Made by a program: the position numbers and the translations under genes. A stretch of 64,000 nucleotides of DNA from Prostheceraeus crozeri (lineage: Eukaryota; Platyhelminthes; Polycladida; Euryleptidae): positions 1 to 64,000 of the forward strand of contig CAJQUW010009206.1 in NCBI GenBank assembly GCA_907163375.1. Reading direction: 5' to 3'. This document shows positions 30,941 to 42,118 of this stretch, in pieces (position 1 is the first letter of the stretch; every line of letters starts with the position of its first letter). The notes below the pieces were generated by a model. The model did no database searches, was not told the DNA's origin, and was given only the letters and a program-made list of their open reading frames with translations.

Positions 30941-31323
30941 AAATGCCCATTTTCGATACTACAATGTCCTTGTCTATAAAATAAACTCATTTTTATGCCA
31001 AAAATCGCATATTTTTATGTACTTTTACAAAGGGCCAAGTGCTTCAAAGGAATAAACTTTTTTCTACATATAAACATGCCATAATAAAGGAAATACATTG
31101 TAGTTATCAAGTTAGTACCTTTTTTAGAAGATTTCGACCTACTTACTTTCTAAAAAATTTTTTTATGAAATTTTTTTTTATTATTTTTTTTAAATGAGTT
31201 TATTTTATAGACAAGGACATTGTAGTATCGAAAATGGGCATTTATGTGTACAGCAGAGTCTGTGCAACACATTTATGTCAAAAAAGGAGAGTCATTTTGT
31301 ACTTTTTTTTGGGCCCAGTTGTC
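30860..31323. mobile_element. Foldback MITE inside the Penelope-like element
   Basis: A 464-base insert. Its first 130 bases, beginning GACAACTGGGCCCAAAAAAA, are the reverse complement of its last 130 bases, so the whole could form a long hairpin with a loop of about 205 AT-rich bases. No coding capacity. It splits the Penelope-like coding region. The superfamily cannot be told without a clear target duplication. Confidence 0.85.
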
Positions 31324-31587
31324 CCCACCCCTTTTGGCTTGCCCTTTCTTTAGAAGACGTTGATGTTGTTTGATCGATCTCGGCAGCCGGCATTTCAAGA
31401 AATTTGGAATAACTTTCAAATCTAGGCAATCCTTTGTAAATTTCTGGTGCAGAATTGCCTTTTCAGATTTGAGATAAAGCTTCTTGTGTTGACGGGCAGT
31501 TGTCTGATGTTCGATCGGCAGTAGCAGCAAGACAGTATTGACAGTGAGAAGCCGTAAGCTTTTGATAGGTTTATTAGCAGCAAACAT
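31273..31587 (-). pseudogene. N-terminal coding part of Penelope-like element
   Basis: Frame with KLYLKSEKAILHQKFTKDCL and VIPNFLKCRLPR, matching the short conserved segment near the start of Penelope-like proteins. It continues past the foldback insertion into the 29426-30940 frame only after interruption, so the element is not coding-competent here. Confidence 0.65.
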
Positions 31588-32520
31588 GTTTCAGTAGGCA
31601 AGCTACCATCATCAGTGACAACGGTCAATAAACAAGGATGCAATATATACAGTGCGAATGAGACAAGAAAAATCAATATAGGAAAAGCGGCTGTGATTGG
31701 CTGCGGTTATTCATTAGGTACTGTGAATGAAGGAATGACTTTATGTACAATGATTCAGCAATTTTCGTGTATGGAGTGCGAATGAGAATTTTAAAATTAT
31801 CTTTATTTGGGATGTGAACATGAAGAGATATTTCGGATGCTGGCCGACCTTTCACGTGTTCGCTTATCCTAGTGAAAATATGGCGACGGGTTTCACCGAC
31901 GTAGCATTGACTGCAATGCTCACAAGTATACTTATACACTACGGAAGATAATTCATTGAAAGGAATTTTATCTTTATTGCTTATCATGTTTTGTGTTTTG
32001 TATGTGTTCAAGGCAATTCTTAAAATACTATTTTCTAAAGCACTATTTATGTGGCGAATATTACGTTTTATTCGAGAAAGAAGAGTTGAAACATAGGGGA
32101 GCTTCCAAAATATTTCAGTTTTTTCGCTAGATTCTATTTTAGTCTTAGGATTATCACAACGCTCAAAGACTATTTATTCTATCCGGATGATATCCGTTTT
32201 GAATAAAAATATTCCTAACTTTGTTTTTGTTATAATCGCGGTCGGCAGGGAGACTGCTTAGTTTTTGAGATCTATTGTACAAGGCTTTAATCGCGTTGTT
32301 CTTATAAGAGTCAGGACTGTAGGAGTTGCTATGAGTATACAATAAAGTATTGGTTTCTTTTGTTATCCAATTGGTTTCAAATTTGCCATTTTTTTAATGA
32401 AAATATTCATATCTAGAAAATTGATAGAGTCATTTATGGGTTCTTCTATCGTAAATTGAAGAGATGAATTAACAGCATTGAGCTGGTCTAAAAAAGTGAG
32501 GGCTTCGGTTCGAGACCGAA
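31535..32520 (-). repeat. Upstream truncated Penelope copy (pseudo-LTR)
   Basis: Nearly identical to 26822-26932 joined to 28693-29570 without the mariner, so it preserves the empty site. It covers the end of the reverse transcriptase, the GIY-YIG frame (31673-32011) and the hammerhead region. The right edge stops within the reverse transcriptase segment FRSRTEALTFLDQL and is followed by an inverted end copy. Confidence 0.85.
31569..31633 (-). ncRNA. Hammerhead ribozyme motif, Penelope 5' junction
   Basis: The same sequence as 26856-26920, shifted by 4713 bases, at the junction between the truncated and the longer copy. This is the position expected for processing the element RNA. Confidence 0.7.
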
Positions 32521-32526
32521 AGACTT

Positions 32527-32591
32527 GTTTATTGACCGTTGTCACTGATGATGGTAGCTTGCCTACTGAAACATGTTTGCTGCTAATAAAC
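32527..32591 (+). ncRNA. Hammerhead motif in the inverted end copy
   Basis: Reverse-complement copy of the other two motifs, here on the plus strand. CUGAUGA lies at 32545-32551, with the GUUUAUU/AAUAAAC stem at 32527-32533 and 32585-32591. It marks the inverted tail of the element. Confidence 0.65.
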
Positions 32592-32959
32592 CTATCAAAA
32601 TACTACAAAGATTCATGAGCATTTTATTTGTTATTGAAAATGACATTCTATTAACTTCGTTACAAAAAACTTCTAAACATTTTTTCATTAAGAATCTCCG
32701 TTAAAGAAGAGATGAAACTTCCTTCGAAAACAAGGTCACAGATGCGATATTTTGTTGCTCCACATTCAGCAATTTTTTGGAGAAGCTTGAACATAAAATA
32801 ACAGAAGTCCTGAAATCCTCGCTTACATGGAGAGATGTCCACATGCATAAGAAATTTAAGCATACATTATATTTAAAACTTGTCAAGTATCAGTGCTACA
32901 GGGGCTCGTCAGTGCGACTCGGAATTACCGCAGAACATCTAACTGTAGGTAGATGGTGT

Positions 32960-33880
32960 TTCAATGGGCTCTCCCATTGCACCAATTTTGATTATTTTAT
33001 TTATGGCAACTCTGGAACAAACATGGATGAACGAATCCCATTTATATACTATTATACTCTTTTATACTATTACCGATGCGTAGATGACTGCATATGTGTA
33101 TTTGATTCAATAAATAAAATTAATGAATTTCATAGCTTTTTAATTAACCAACACCCTAATCTAAAATTCACAACCGAGATTGGCAATTGTTCCTTAACAT
33201 TAAATTGATGACTTCCATAACATGCAAAGCAAAAAAAATCATATTGACGAGATACACAGATTGACAACAGATCTAATGCAGAAGATTGGATATCTACAAA
33301 GAATAAAAGACACTCTCCCGACGAAGGAATCGAACCGAAGTCTGCTTCGGAGACGAGCTCGCACCTTCTTCACTAGGCCACGCAGACAGTGCAAAAGTAA
33401 AGTGAGTGAAGGCAGAAGTCATCTCCAAGTGATATCCCAATCATTGCAATTACGAAAACTTAGACCATAAATGATGTTTGATGATGTGCATGTTGTTTTA
33501 GCAGCTTTGATGTTTTAAGAAAGTCCAGTGATAGGCGATAACACTTCAGTTGTAGTTGAGAGTATGGCGCAGGTTTTGCGGCGTGAGTTATTGCAGGATG
33601 AAACGATGCCAATGTTGTTAAATGACGCATCCAATGAGTCTTCACTCATTTTACTAGAATGTGCATTATACAATTTTTTACATGTAGGAGAAACCCAAAG
33701 AAGTTTGAGAGAAAGAATGACAGAACATCGATTTGACGTCCGCCATGGAGATGAAGAAAGGGTGGTTTCTCATCATTGTATCGAACATCAACACCTGGAA
33801 GAAGATTAAAGGGTGACAATAGTGAAAGAAATAAAAGGAAATCATCAACAACGAAAGGTGGAGGAACTGAAATTCATTAG
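32960..33880 (+). pseudogene. Decayed Penelope-like element remnant
   Basis: Bases 33040-33207 encode YRCVDDCICVFDSINKINEF and HPNLKFTTEIGN, the catalytic and following motifs of a Penelope-like reverse transcriptase. Bases 33640-33790 encode LYNFLHVGETQRSLRERMTE and HRFDVRHG, a GIY-YIG domain. The parts are in different frames with other sequence between them. A degraded hammerhead-like stretch (CTGATGA at about 34123, AAACCGGTAGAG later) may mark its end. It is older than the element at 26822-32601. Confidence 0.7.
33316..33386 (-). repeat. tRNA-like sequence, probably SINE head
   Basis: On the minus strand it reads TGGCCTAGTGAAGAAGG, resembling an A box, and GGTTCGATTCC, a good B box. A small hairpin with loop CCGAAGC lies between. 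The acceptor ends do not pair, so it is not a working tRNA. It lies inside the decayed Penelope remnant. Confidence 0.4.
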
Positions 33881-36394
33881 CCAACTAATGACTGACTGGC
33901 CGGCCTCATAGCCTTAATATGCAGCATGTGCTATCAGAAGTCAGCAATCTATGAACCTGAATCTCATACTTCCCTATGACTTTTGTGATTTCTATTTTTA
34001 TGATATAGAATATCTTGGAATATATCATAGGTAGTCTATGCATGCATATATTGGATTTTTTTAAAACTGTTTGTCGTTTAAAATTGTAGGGACTAAATGT
34101 CCTCTTTTTATATTTCTCCTGATGAAGATTGGTCAATCTCTGTCATCTTGTTGCCAATTAAAACCGGTAGAGACTAAATAATTATTTGATTTTTGCGACG
34201 TTTTGAAAACCTGAACTCCTTCTAGAACCCTGGCGCATGCCAAACAAGTCCTGAATGTTTTACTGTTAACTTTCACACCGTTAAGACGATTCTGTAAATA
34301 GGATGTCGTTAGGTTAACAGCGAATTTATGGAGCTTTTCCAAAAGCGATTTCTGATGTATACGGTCGATAGCGCATCGTTGATCAGATCCGTCGCCTCTG
34401 GAGTGCTAGTGTCATCACATGCGCAGACGATCTAGCGATTTGAGTAAAATGTAGTAGAGATGGCTTCCAAGACAAATAAATTCTTTATAATCAATCTTAT
34501 TGCGTGGAAGATGAGTGGAATCGAATATCTAAAGAACTAGTGACATGCACGCGGGAACGATTTTTCGGTAAGGGGGTATAAAGTTTCAAGTGTTGCAAAA
34601 CGAATTTTTAGGCGGTTAACGGAGCCATACCACTCACTCTGGCCTGGGACAAATTGCATTCGTCGAGGATGAAACTCTGATATTTCCTTTACTATATTTT
34701 TTGCATTCAAGCTGAATCTTGTTATTAAGTTTTGACTTCAGTTTTTTTTATAATTATGGCTTCCTGCTATCTTGAGTATAGGTTCGATGAAGCATAGGCT
34801 CACTCTCCAAAGTAAAACATAAGTTCCATAACAACATGCATGTCACCCACATTTTATTATGGCAGTGTAGATATAAACATTTTTTCATTTTATTGTGGCC
34901 ATTCGAATTGGCTTGTGCTTTGACACGATTACTTCTAGTTGTTTCAGTTGCTAGGAAGCAGGGATATATTTTTCCAACAACACTTCCACCTTGGGAATTT
35001 TTTAAGCCACCTGTTTGCTTAATAAATATCATTTTTGAGTGTTTGACACATAGGCCCATGTATCAATTTGACGTTTTCTACATCAAAATGCCTTAGTTTC
35101 ATCAATAATCATTTTAGTCATTTTCATCGGAATCTTTTACTCTTTTTTTTCGGTAATATGCAAATACGTGACAGACAACTGCATCACAGAATGCAACTAG
35201 AATGATTTTACAATATACATACGCTGTATTACTATGATGTTGGATATAACAGTCGAAGGTTGGAATAAGAAGACAAGTCATTCTAGCTGCATTTTGTGAT
35301 GTAGTTGTCTATCACGTATTTGACCTATATTACCTAGAAAAAGATTGAAAGATTAAAAACAGAGTTTACCCCGCTTTAATAATTCTTCAACATTTTATGT
35401 CTTCATTTCCAACAAATGTGAAATGAAATTACAGTCATCGTCCAAAGTTTGTGCACACCTGCCATCTCAGAATATTTAAAACCAGAAATTCAGCTTTCGT
35501 CAAATCATTGTGAGTTAATTACAAAATTGGCCTACATGTCAAGACAATGTGAATAATGCAAGCAATTTGCAAAGCACTTGCTGCTCAAAAACAATTGGTG
35601 GATTTAGATTTAGGGCAGTTCATAATAATCCGAAGCGCAATGCCCTCATACAACTGAGAGTTGAAAGAAAACCAGCAAAGATCGAAGGGGTTTTACGGTT
35701 GAAGTTGTTGGAATAAAATGTCTCTATCACTTGAAGTTCGAGGCATGAAATCTGCCTCTTAAGATTTGATGAGCAACATGAAAACATTCAGAAAACATGA
35801 TGGCAAGCTGTTGTGTGTTATATTGTATCAGGTTAGGAGATATCAATTTTAGAGAATTTCTGTATTCTGCAAATGTTGCCTCGAAATATTAAGTTCTGCT
35901 ATTGTTTTCCTTTTTCAAATACTGTTTATGCATACAGGCTACTACTTGCTGTCAGTAGTATGGTAACCATCGCAACGAAATATTATTCATAGTGCTGTAA
36001 ATATTGCTTCGTTGCTGTTATATGAGAGGAGAGATCTGATTTGAATAGAAACTGAAAACATTTTAAAGTTTCGCGTTGTTTGCAATTTGGCGTGATCAGA
36101 CACAAGGAATGAGCTATGTAAGCTTCGGTCTCAAACAAAATTCATTTTTTGTCTGTTTTATCTCTAGGATCCCGCCAGAAGATTGCAGTTTATCAAAGTC
36201 ACGGATATCCTTCCTTCACTCACAGATCTATCAATAATGATCGTGTGGCACCAACAATAATGAAGTCAATAATTCAATAATTTAGTCAATTAATTAAATC
36301 GGTGTTTTAAAAGCACTTTTAATAATTTCGAAATGTTCATAATTCTCCTTGTGTGGACAAATAATAAATTATTTCTTTTTTATTAGCTAGAAGC
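33881..36394. other. Non-coding spacer with one foldback element
   Basis: No gene recognised. Apart from the foldback element at 35151-35334 it is featureless AT-rich sequence. Confidence 0.35.
35151..35334. mobile_element. Short foldback MITE
   Basis: Ends CGGTAATATGCAAATACGTG and the inverse CACGTATTTGACCTATATTACC, continuing inward through ACAACTGCATCACARAATGC and its inverse. The arms are about 60 bases and the whole about 184 bases, with no coding capacity. Confidence 0.8.
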
Positions 36395-36610
36395 AGTATT
36401 TGCAGGGGCACGATTTATTGCCATACCGGTTTCAAATACTGCGGCATCCATCATCAGTTGCGATAATGCAACAAGAGGACAGGATTATACAATTTGGACA
36501 TGAAATCGATGATGAGCACATTTTAAAAGATGACCTTGAAAGTCGCAAGGCAAGAGTAGAAATATATAATCAACAGGATGGTCTGTCGGTGGACAAAGAA
36601 ACATAGTTGG
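36395..36610 (-). repeat. Penelope-type terminal fragment
   Basis: Alike in reverse to 41560-41770, sharing the segments around CATGAAATCGATGATGA and ACAGGATTATACAATTTGGA. It carries a hammerhead motif. Probably a solo end of a retroelement related to Penelope-like elements. The small open frame across it is not a gene. Confidence 0.5.
36415..36467 (-). ncRNA. Hammerhead-like motif
   Basis: On the minus strand: core CUGAUGA, stem II AUGC-CGCA-GUAU, GAA, and palindromic stem III ACCGGU followed by A. Stem I pairs imperfectly (about seven of nine). It resembles the other hammerheads in the window but from a different family. Confidence 0.5.
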
Positions 36611-36643
36611 TCACGCATTATCATTGTCGGAAAACTATTCGTG

Positions 36644-36782
36644 AGCAAACATAGAGATAGAATTGGCCACCAACTAAAATTAATGTGAAAGTTTGGATGA
36701 AATTTAATTGGCTTCGGCGACATTTTGTGAGGTTTTGGCAACATTTACTTTAGTTGGTGACCAAATCTTTCTCTATGTTTGC
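36644..36782. mobile_element. Small foldback element
   Basis: Starts GCAAACATAGAGATAGAATT and ends with the inverse CTTTCTCTATGTTTGC. The arms of about 34 bases include CACCAACTAAAA and its inverse. Total 139 bases, no coding capacity. Confidence 0.7.
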
Positions 36783-37379
36783 TGACAGATGCTTCGCTGT
36801 CAATTGTAATACGTAGCCCATGCTATTTCTAAGCTCGCTAAAGATGAAGGTCGCGTCGGGTTTCATGAATTTTTGAACCCTGAATGGTAAGCCAACCCGA
36901 CTAATTCGATAGAATATAGATGATGGTAAAACTACAAAAACATGAGAAAGAATTCGAAGAGATATTCCATGATAGTGTTATTCACTGATGCATAGTGTTC
37001 AGGCAATCCCTTATAAACAACCTACACCTTCTCCATGATCACCTACCTTTTGTTTCTAATTGTATAGCCAAAGACTTATACTGCCACCAACACACAGACT
37101 GAATTCATTCTTATTCTAAAGTGCCATGTTGCTCGATGCTTCTCTGGCTTCGTCCAAACAATCACGACATACTTGTTACTTTTTGACTTTATCTTCTTAA
37201 ACTACTTGATATTCATGTTATATTACTATTATACTGCATGTGTATGTCAAAAGTCAAAAGTCAAAAGTTGTTTATTTCCAAAAAACATTGGAAAACAATA
37301 TTACGATGCTAAGGTCGGGTTGAATACATTCAAATACAGCTTGCGGTCAGTGCTGCAGAAAAAAAAATAAGCAGATCAG
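36783..37379. other. Non-coding gap
   Basis: No gene recognised. A short AAAAGTC triplication lies near 37247-37270. Confidence 0.3.
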
Positions 37380-37406
37380 GAAGGAAAGGAATCAATCATT
37401 GAGCAT

Positions 37407-39790
37407 TTATCTATATTTCAGTTTGTTTCTATAACTGCCTGTTACAAAATCTAATTCATGATTCTTTGTCCTAAATTTTAGTAACATATTTATGTCATTG
37501 CAATCGATATTAAAATTCAGATATGATTTTAAGGTTTCCTCAAACTGGCATAGTTCTAGATACGTCAGACCAGAATGGCTCTCTTTTGATGTAGATATCC
37601 ATTTTCCCTGTTGTATTGACATATTCGGTCTTTTGCAATTCTCAAGTATGCTTTTTTATCAGCCGTTAGCTGTTCATCCCATAGCTTTGGCAGGTTTAGT
37701 TTTGTAAGTAATCTGTTTATTCTCCAACACCATGTGTATCTACTCTCACTTCCATTTGATATCATATGGAGATATATAGCTTTATATACCTGTTTAATTA
37801 AGCTATTTCCCTCATTTGTAATTAATCTTATCCAAAGACAGATCGCAGCTTTATAGAAATGAATATCCATAGGACGTATTCCAAATTCACCGATTAAGCA
37901 ATAACTTGTTATACTCGGCTTTAAGTGATACTATCGTTTATAAAACTGGTATTGAATCTGATCAAAACTCTTCAGGTTATCGAAAAAACAAAATTCGGTA
38001 CAGTATTTCATTCTAGACAGTGCAAGCATTTCAAAGGTATTTTTCAAAATTTCACCAAAAACTTGTTCAAATTCTTAAAGTTGTTTAGCCGTGAGATAAA
38101 CTGCTTGTTTACCTTTAGCCATCAATTGTTCTAAATGATATCTATTATTTTTCGATATCCACATTCCTAGATACTTATATTTATCAACCACTTCAATGGA
38201 TATCTGCTTACCATTGAGACTAACTTCAAATTGGTCTGTATTTGTAGTGAAATTTTCAGTCATGATTTTGGTTTTTTCATAATTTATGTAAAGGCCATTT
38301 TCTGTACACAATTTGCAAAGTATTTTAAACTGACTATTCAAACCTCGCATACTTTCACTCATTAAAAGTATATCATCCGCATATATGAGTGATGACAGTT
38401 CCAAATCAAAAAGTCGAACAGGATCAATTTCATCTTTACTAGCATTTAAGGTATCAATGAAATCATTTATATAAATGCTACGAGTAAATAGGGTTGGTGA
38501 TAGTACGTCTCCTTGTGGAATTATCAAGATTATCAATGCACTTTTGTCCTTAGAACAATTTTGGCATACAACTGTAGGATAAGCATGTATTGCTTGATAA
38601 CTTTAGATCATTGATTACTATATGAGTATGGAAATCTGAAGCCTTCTCTGTGCTTCTCTTATGTTTAATATTCTTAACATCTATATTTTCATTAATCAGC
38701 TGCCAATAACTTTTGTGATCATTATTTTCCCGTGCATTTTTTAGACCTATTAGTCCATTTTTCTTTTCCTTTCTTCTGTCTGCCTTTACCTTTTTATTCA
38801 GATTCCTTTTACTCTCCATTAGTCGATTTAAGTTTTCAGTTGTAGGGAATTTTTTCCATCGAGAAACTATTTTCCTATAATGCTTTCTTAATGTTCGTGT
38901 TTCGCTAGGGAGAACAATTTTCCGAATTGGTTTTCTATTGGTTTTTATGCAAAGTGAGTTAATTTGGCATAATTTATTAAATACATTGTCAACGGATAAA
39001 TCCTTTTCCAGAATTTGATTATTTAAGTCTTTACACTTTCTTGTAAACATGACGTGATCAAAAACCGTGTCTTTGTCCCATTTATACGGCTCTATCCATT
39101 TAGCACGATTATAATTTTGATCAGACGACTGTTTTAGTTCTTTAAATTCTGACTTTAATTCAATTTGGAATTTTATTTGCATTGGAGCGTGGTCCGTATA
39201 AATAACTAGTTGCATTATTTCAAAAGAAGTAAGATAATTTATCATTGATTCTGAAATTGGAAGGCAGTCAATCACGGATTTGCGCATCTCATTATTTTGA
39301 TTTCTATAGTATGTGCATCTACCTTTAGAATGATTTTTTAATCTGTCATTGGTAATTATTAGAGAGGTTTCATTACAGAAATTAATTATATATTTACCCA
39401 TTGCATTTACTATTTGATCTTCCGATTCTCTATCTTGAAGTGCAGAATTAGTATGATTTGTTTCATTTCCAATGCGATCATTAAAATCTCCGATCATTAT
39501 AATGCTCTTCATTTTAAATTGAATCATGTACTGTTTAATTCTCGATCTTTGTATTTTGAATCGCGATTATCCACATAATAAATAATCAAGAATATGTCTT
39601 CTAAATGATCCCAATGCATGCTGTTTAATTTGAGTATTTGGAGATTTCCTCGTTCTTTAATCAAGCTTTCAACATTTAGCAGAGAAATATTATCACCCTC
39701 TTTTACATAAACAGAAACGCCTTTTATATTTCTTCCGCGACTAATATTCTTTTTTATTGTCGTGCGAAAAGCGTGGCAATTTTCTAACAC
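37407..39790 (-). pseudogene. LINE ORF2: endonuclease and reverse transcriptase
   Basis: At 39527-38550 an apurinic-type endonuclease is seen: MIGDFNDRIG, CTYYRNQNNEMRKSVIDC and TDHAPMQI. It is followed by the linker with KSYWQLINENIDVK. At 38536-38075 the reverse transcriptase resumes at IIPQGDVLSPTLF with LIYADDILLMSES and GLYINYEKTKIM. The earlier polymerase motifs are missing, which suggests an internal deletion at about 38540. At 37870-37407 the C-terminal region (RINRLLTKLNLPKLWDEQL, LLKFRTKNHELDF) is recognisable. Several frame changes make it non-functional. Confidence 0.8.
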
Positions 39791-39991
39791 TGATTGATCT
39801 TGAGTATCACTAAAATGTGTTTCTGTTAAACATATTATATTAGCCCTTTGGATATCATGTATGAAAAAATCATTTTAATTTTATCGCTATTCAATCCGTT
39901 AATGTTTACATAGAATAATAATTGTATTTCCATATATTTCTTCAGTTTCTTTCCAGCAGTCATTATTTCATCCTCTCCTTCCTTTAGTTCA

Positions 39992-40943
39992 TCAAAGATA
40001 CCGATTTTCATCATAGTCATAGAGTGTTGAGTGATTTATGCAACTATTGTTGTCTGTTCTGCAATGATTGTTTCTTTGCTCATGTTGATTTGGTGATTGT
40101 GGTCTGATTCTCTCGTCAGGGAATTGATCGTATTCTCTTCGGTGATTTCTGTTGTAGTATTGCTGTTGTCGTCTGTCGTATGTTCGTTGCTCACGGTATG
40201 AATACCTTGTGTATCTGCTTTCACATACCCATTCATATCTTCTGCCATATTCAGCATTTCTCCTTTGTCTTTGATGCTGCATTGGTCTTCGGTATTGTTG
40301 TAGGTGCATTCTTCGGTGTGGTCTTGCATAGTGGTTGGTGTTGAACCAGCAATTCCAGGAAAGGTGCCCATGTCTTCCACACATATAACATGATCGCAAG
40401 GATTTTGACCTTTGAGTATGTCTTTGTGGATACTCTTGTTGATCCGAATGTTGAACTTCTTGCTGTTGTGTTTGCTGCTTTGCTTCAGTTTGTCGTTGCT
40501 CTATTTGTAGAAGTTTGGGTGAAGCATTTGCCGGTAGGAATTTTGGGTGACGTGCATTTGGTGGGCTTTGTTTTCCCTTTCTGTTTTTCCTTTTGTTTTC
40601 CCCGATTCTGCTTGTTTTTGTGTCATTCAATGTGCTTCGTTATGTTTTGTATGTCTGTGGGATAGTTATTATGCATACAAGTTTCACATGTAAATTTGCG
40701 TTTAGTTTTTATGTACTTGACAAACTCATACGATGGTAAATTCGTACAATGTGCATGAAAAAATGTATCGCACTTTTCACAAGCTAGTTGAATATCCAGT
40801 TCAGATACGAAATCTTCGCAAACTTCACATCTTCGATCGCTTGGCTTGTTCGGAGATATTGGGCCGTATTCCAGAACCTCCCTTAATTTTTCTCGCAAGG
40901 CCACCTTGACCAAGGGAGGCATTTCCAAGGTGCCCTTATTCAA
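39992..40943 (-). pseudogene. LINE ORF1: PHD finger and zinc knuckle
   Basis: The upstream part (40943-40623) encodes CEVCEDFVSELDIQLACEKC, FHAHCTN and FTCETC, a PHD-type zinc finger. The downstream part (40630-39992) encodes a basic, glutamine- and arginine-rich protein with the CCHC knuckle CYMCGRHGHLSWNC. The two overlap in different frames, so a frameshift separates them. Such proteins bind the LINE RNA. The PHD plus CCHC pairing is typical of several CR1/L2-group LINEs. Confidence 0.7.
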
Positions 40944-41040
40944 GGCAGCCTTGACTTATAGGTATTCCAGAACGTACCTTTGAAGCTCCCTTCATGAAGG
41001 AGTTCCTTACTGCTAAGTCTCCCTTCAGTTGCTGCAAAAC
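40860..41040. repeat. Possible PIF/Harbinger-type MITE end
   Basis: GGGCCGTATTCCAGAACCTC at about 40860 resembles the GGGCCGTAT... ends of Harbinger elements, such as the one at 57977. A second ATTCCAGAAC lies 110 bases on. The inverse end was not found, so this is only a fragment and may overlap the start of the LINE. Confidence 0.3.
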
Positions 41041-42110
41041 TTCATGGCACTCAAGGATCAGATTTGTGCAGATTTGTGTGATGGATCAGATTTCTATGCA
41101 CGACACTAACAGGATAAAGTATTAGAGTCAGATATCTTTGCCTATTGTCTAGGTATTTGACAAGTAAATAAGTACAATCTTCATAAGAAAGTCTTTGGAC
41201 GGCTGGCGTGTTATTGCTGTTTCACTAAGACACTGAACTTCGCTCACCAAAATCAACGGAATAGGGATTGTTTGATTTATGAAAAAATGGCTACAAAAAA
41301 TTAAATGATTAGAAAACGACAACAAGAAGGACACCAACAAACTAGAAATACAATAAGGATTACTTCGATACCAAAAACTACGAAAAACGATTGCTTAAAA
41401 CTAATATAACAAAGAAATTTCAACAACTGACACGAACTATTGATAATACGACCGCACGCTAACACGCTAACAGAGGGCATATGTATGTGCATCTCCGCAA
41501 TTCCCATTGGAGGTGCCAGAATTGTGATTTGTTTCCAAGTATACACTAATTCATTCATTCATTCATCTTTAATGTCATCTGTCAGACAATACTTTATAGA
41601 TTATAACTTGCACTCATGCCTTGTGACTGTCTTGGTCTCTTTTTAAATGTGTTCATCATCGATTTCATGTCCAAAATTGTATAATCCTGTCTGTTTGTTG
41701 TATTACAACCACTGATGATGGAAACCACGGTATTTGAAACCGGATGGCAATAACTGATTTCACAACACCTAACTACAATCAGTAAATTACATGCAAATGG
41801 AAATACTTAGCAAGTAAAATGTCAGAACATCTCTTACTTGGACAGTCCTCGAGCTTGCATGATTTCATTTCCATGGAACCACCAAGACATTTAGAATAAT
41901 AGGAAGATTTTATGCATTTTTGTCTTCTGATCCGATTACCGTAATCGAAGTGCTGCATTTTGACCAATTCGACCATTCAGACCATTCTCCTGAAGAGAAA
42001 GACGAGGAAGCATGGAAATGTTCCAGATATAGAGTGATTGAATTCTGAAAAATGTTGGTACGAGTATGTGTCAAGACAAAAACTCGTAATAGAACAATTT
42101 TGGAAATGCA
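41041..42110. other. Non-coding region with a Penelope-type fragment
   Basis: No gene recognised. Bases 41560-41770 are the reverse counterpart of 36395-36610. Confidence 0.4.
41701..41755 (+). ncRNA. Degenerate hammerhead-like motif
   Basis: CUGAUGA at 41712-41718, stem II ACC-AC-GGU, GAAAC at 41736-41740, and partial stem I (UGG with CCA, AAUA with UAUU). Stem III ACCGGA has lost its last pair, so activity is unlikely. Confidence 0.4.
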
Positions 42111-42118
42111 CCTTAGAC

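Larger units (their letters stand above)
26822..32601 (-). mobile_element. Penelope-like element with internal insertions
   Basis: Flanked by the 12-base direct repeat ACTACAAAGATT (26810-26821 and 32602-32613). Read on the minus strand, a 5'-truncated copy (about 32520-31535) precedes a longer copy (about 31640-26822). That is the partial tandem layout typical of Penelope-like elements, whose upstream part acts as a pseudo-LTR. Reverse transcriptase and GIY-YIG endonuclease regions and hammerhead motifs are present. A mariner (26933-28692) and a foldback element (30860-31323) are inserted in it. The right end carries a short inverted copy of the left end. Confidence 0.85.
21530..32960 (+). 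repeat. Left arm of a large inverted duplication
   Basis: Sequence from about 21530 to 26821 and again from 32602 to 32960 is present in reverse complement between 53110 and 44830. The gap is the Penelope-like insertion 26822-32601. Long tracts are clearly alike, for example the lectin 3' half and the stretch around 24200-24930, with scattered insertions and deletions. The order of homologous blocks is preserved. Confidence 0.8.
37380..40943 (-). mobile_element. LINE with PHD and CCHC ORF1, truncated inside
   Basis: A non-LTR retrotransposon read on the minus strand. It has a PHD-finger and zinc-knuckle first protein, an endonuclease domain, part of a reverse transcriptase and a conserved C-terminal end. 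The reverse transcriptase lacks its first motifs, and several frame changes are present, so the copy is dead. No target duplication was found. Confidence 0.8.

Noticed and set aside
33316-33386. A functional tRNA gene
   Set aside because: B box and loop are tRNA-like but the acceptor and T stems do not pair.
34115-34175. CTGATGA followed by a perfect AGATT/AATCT hairpin
   Set aside because: The GAA core and cleavage side do not follow in the right place, so it is at best a decayed hammerhead.
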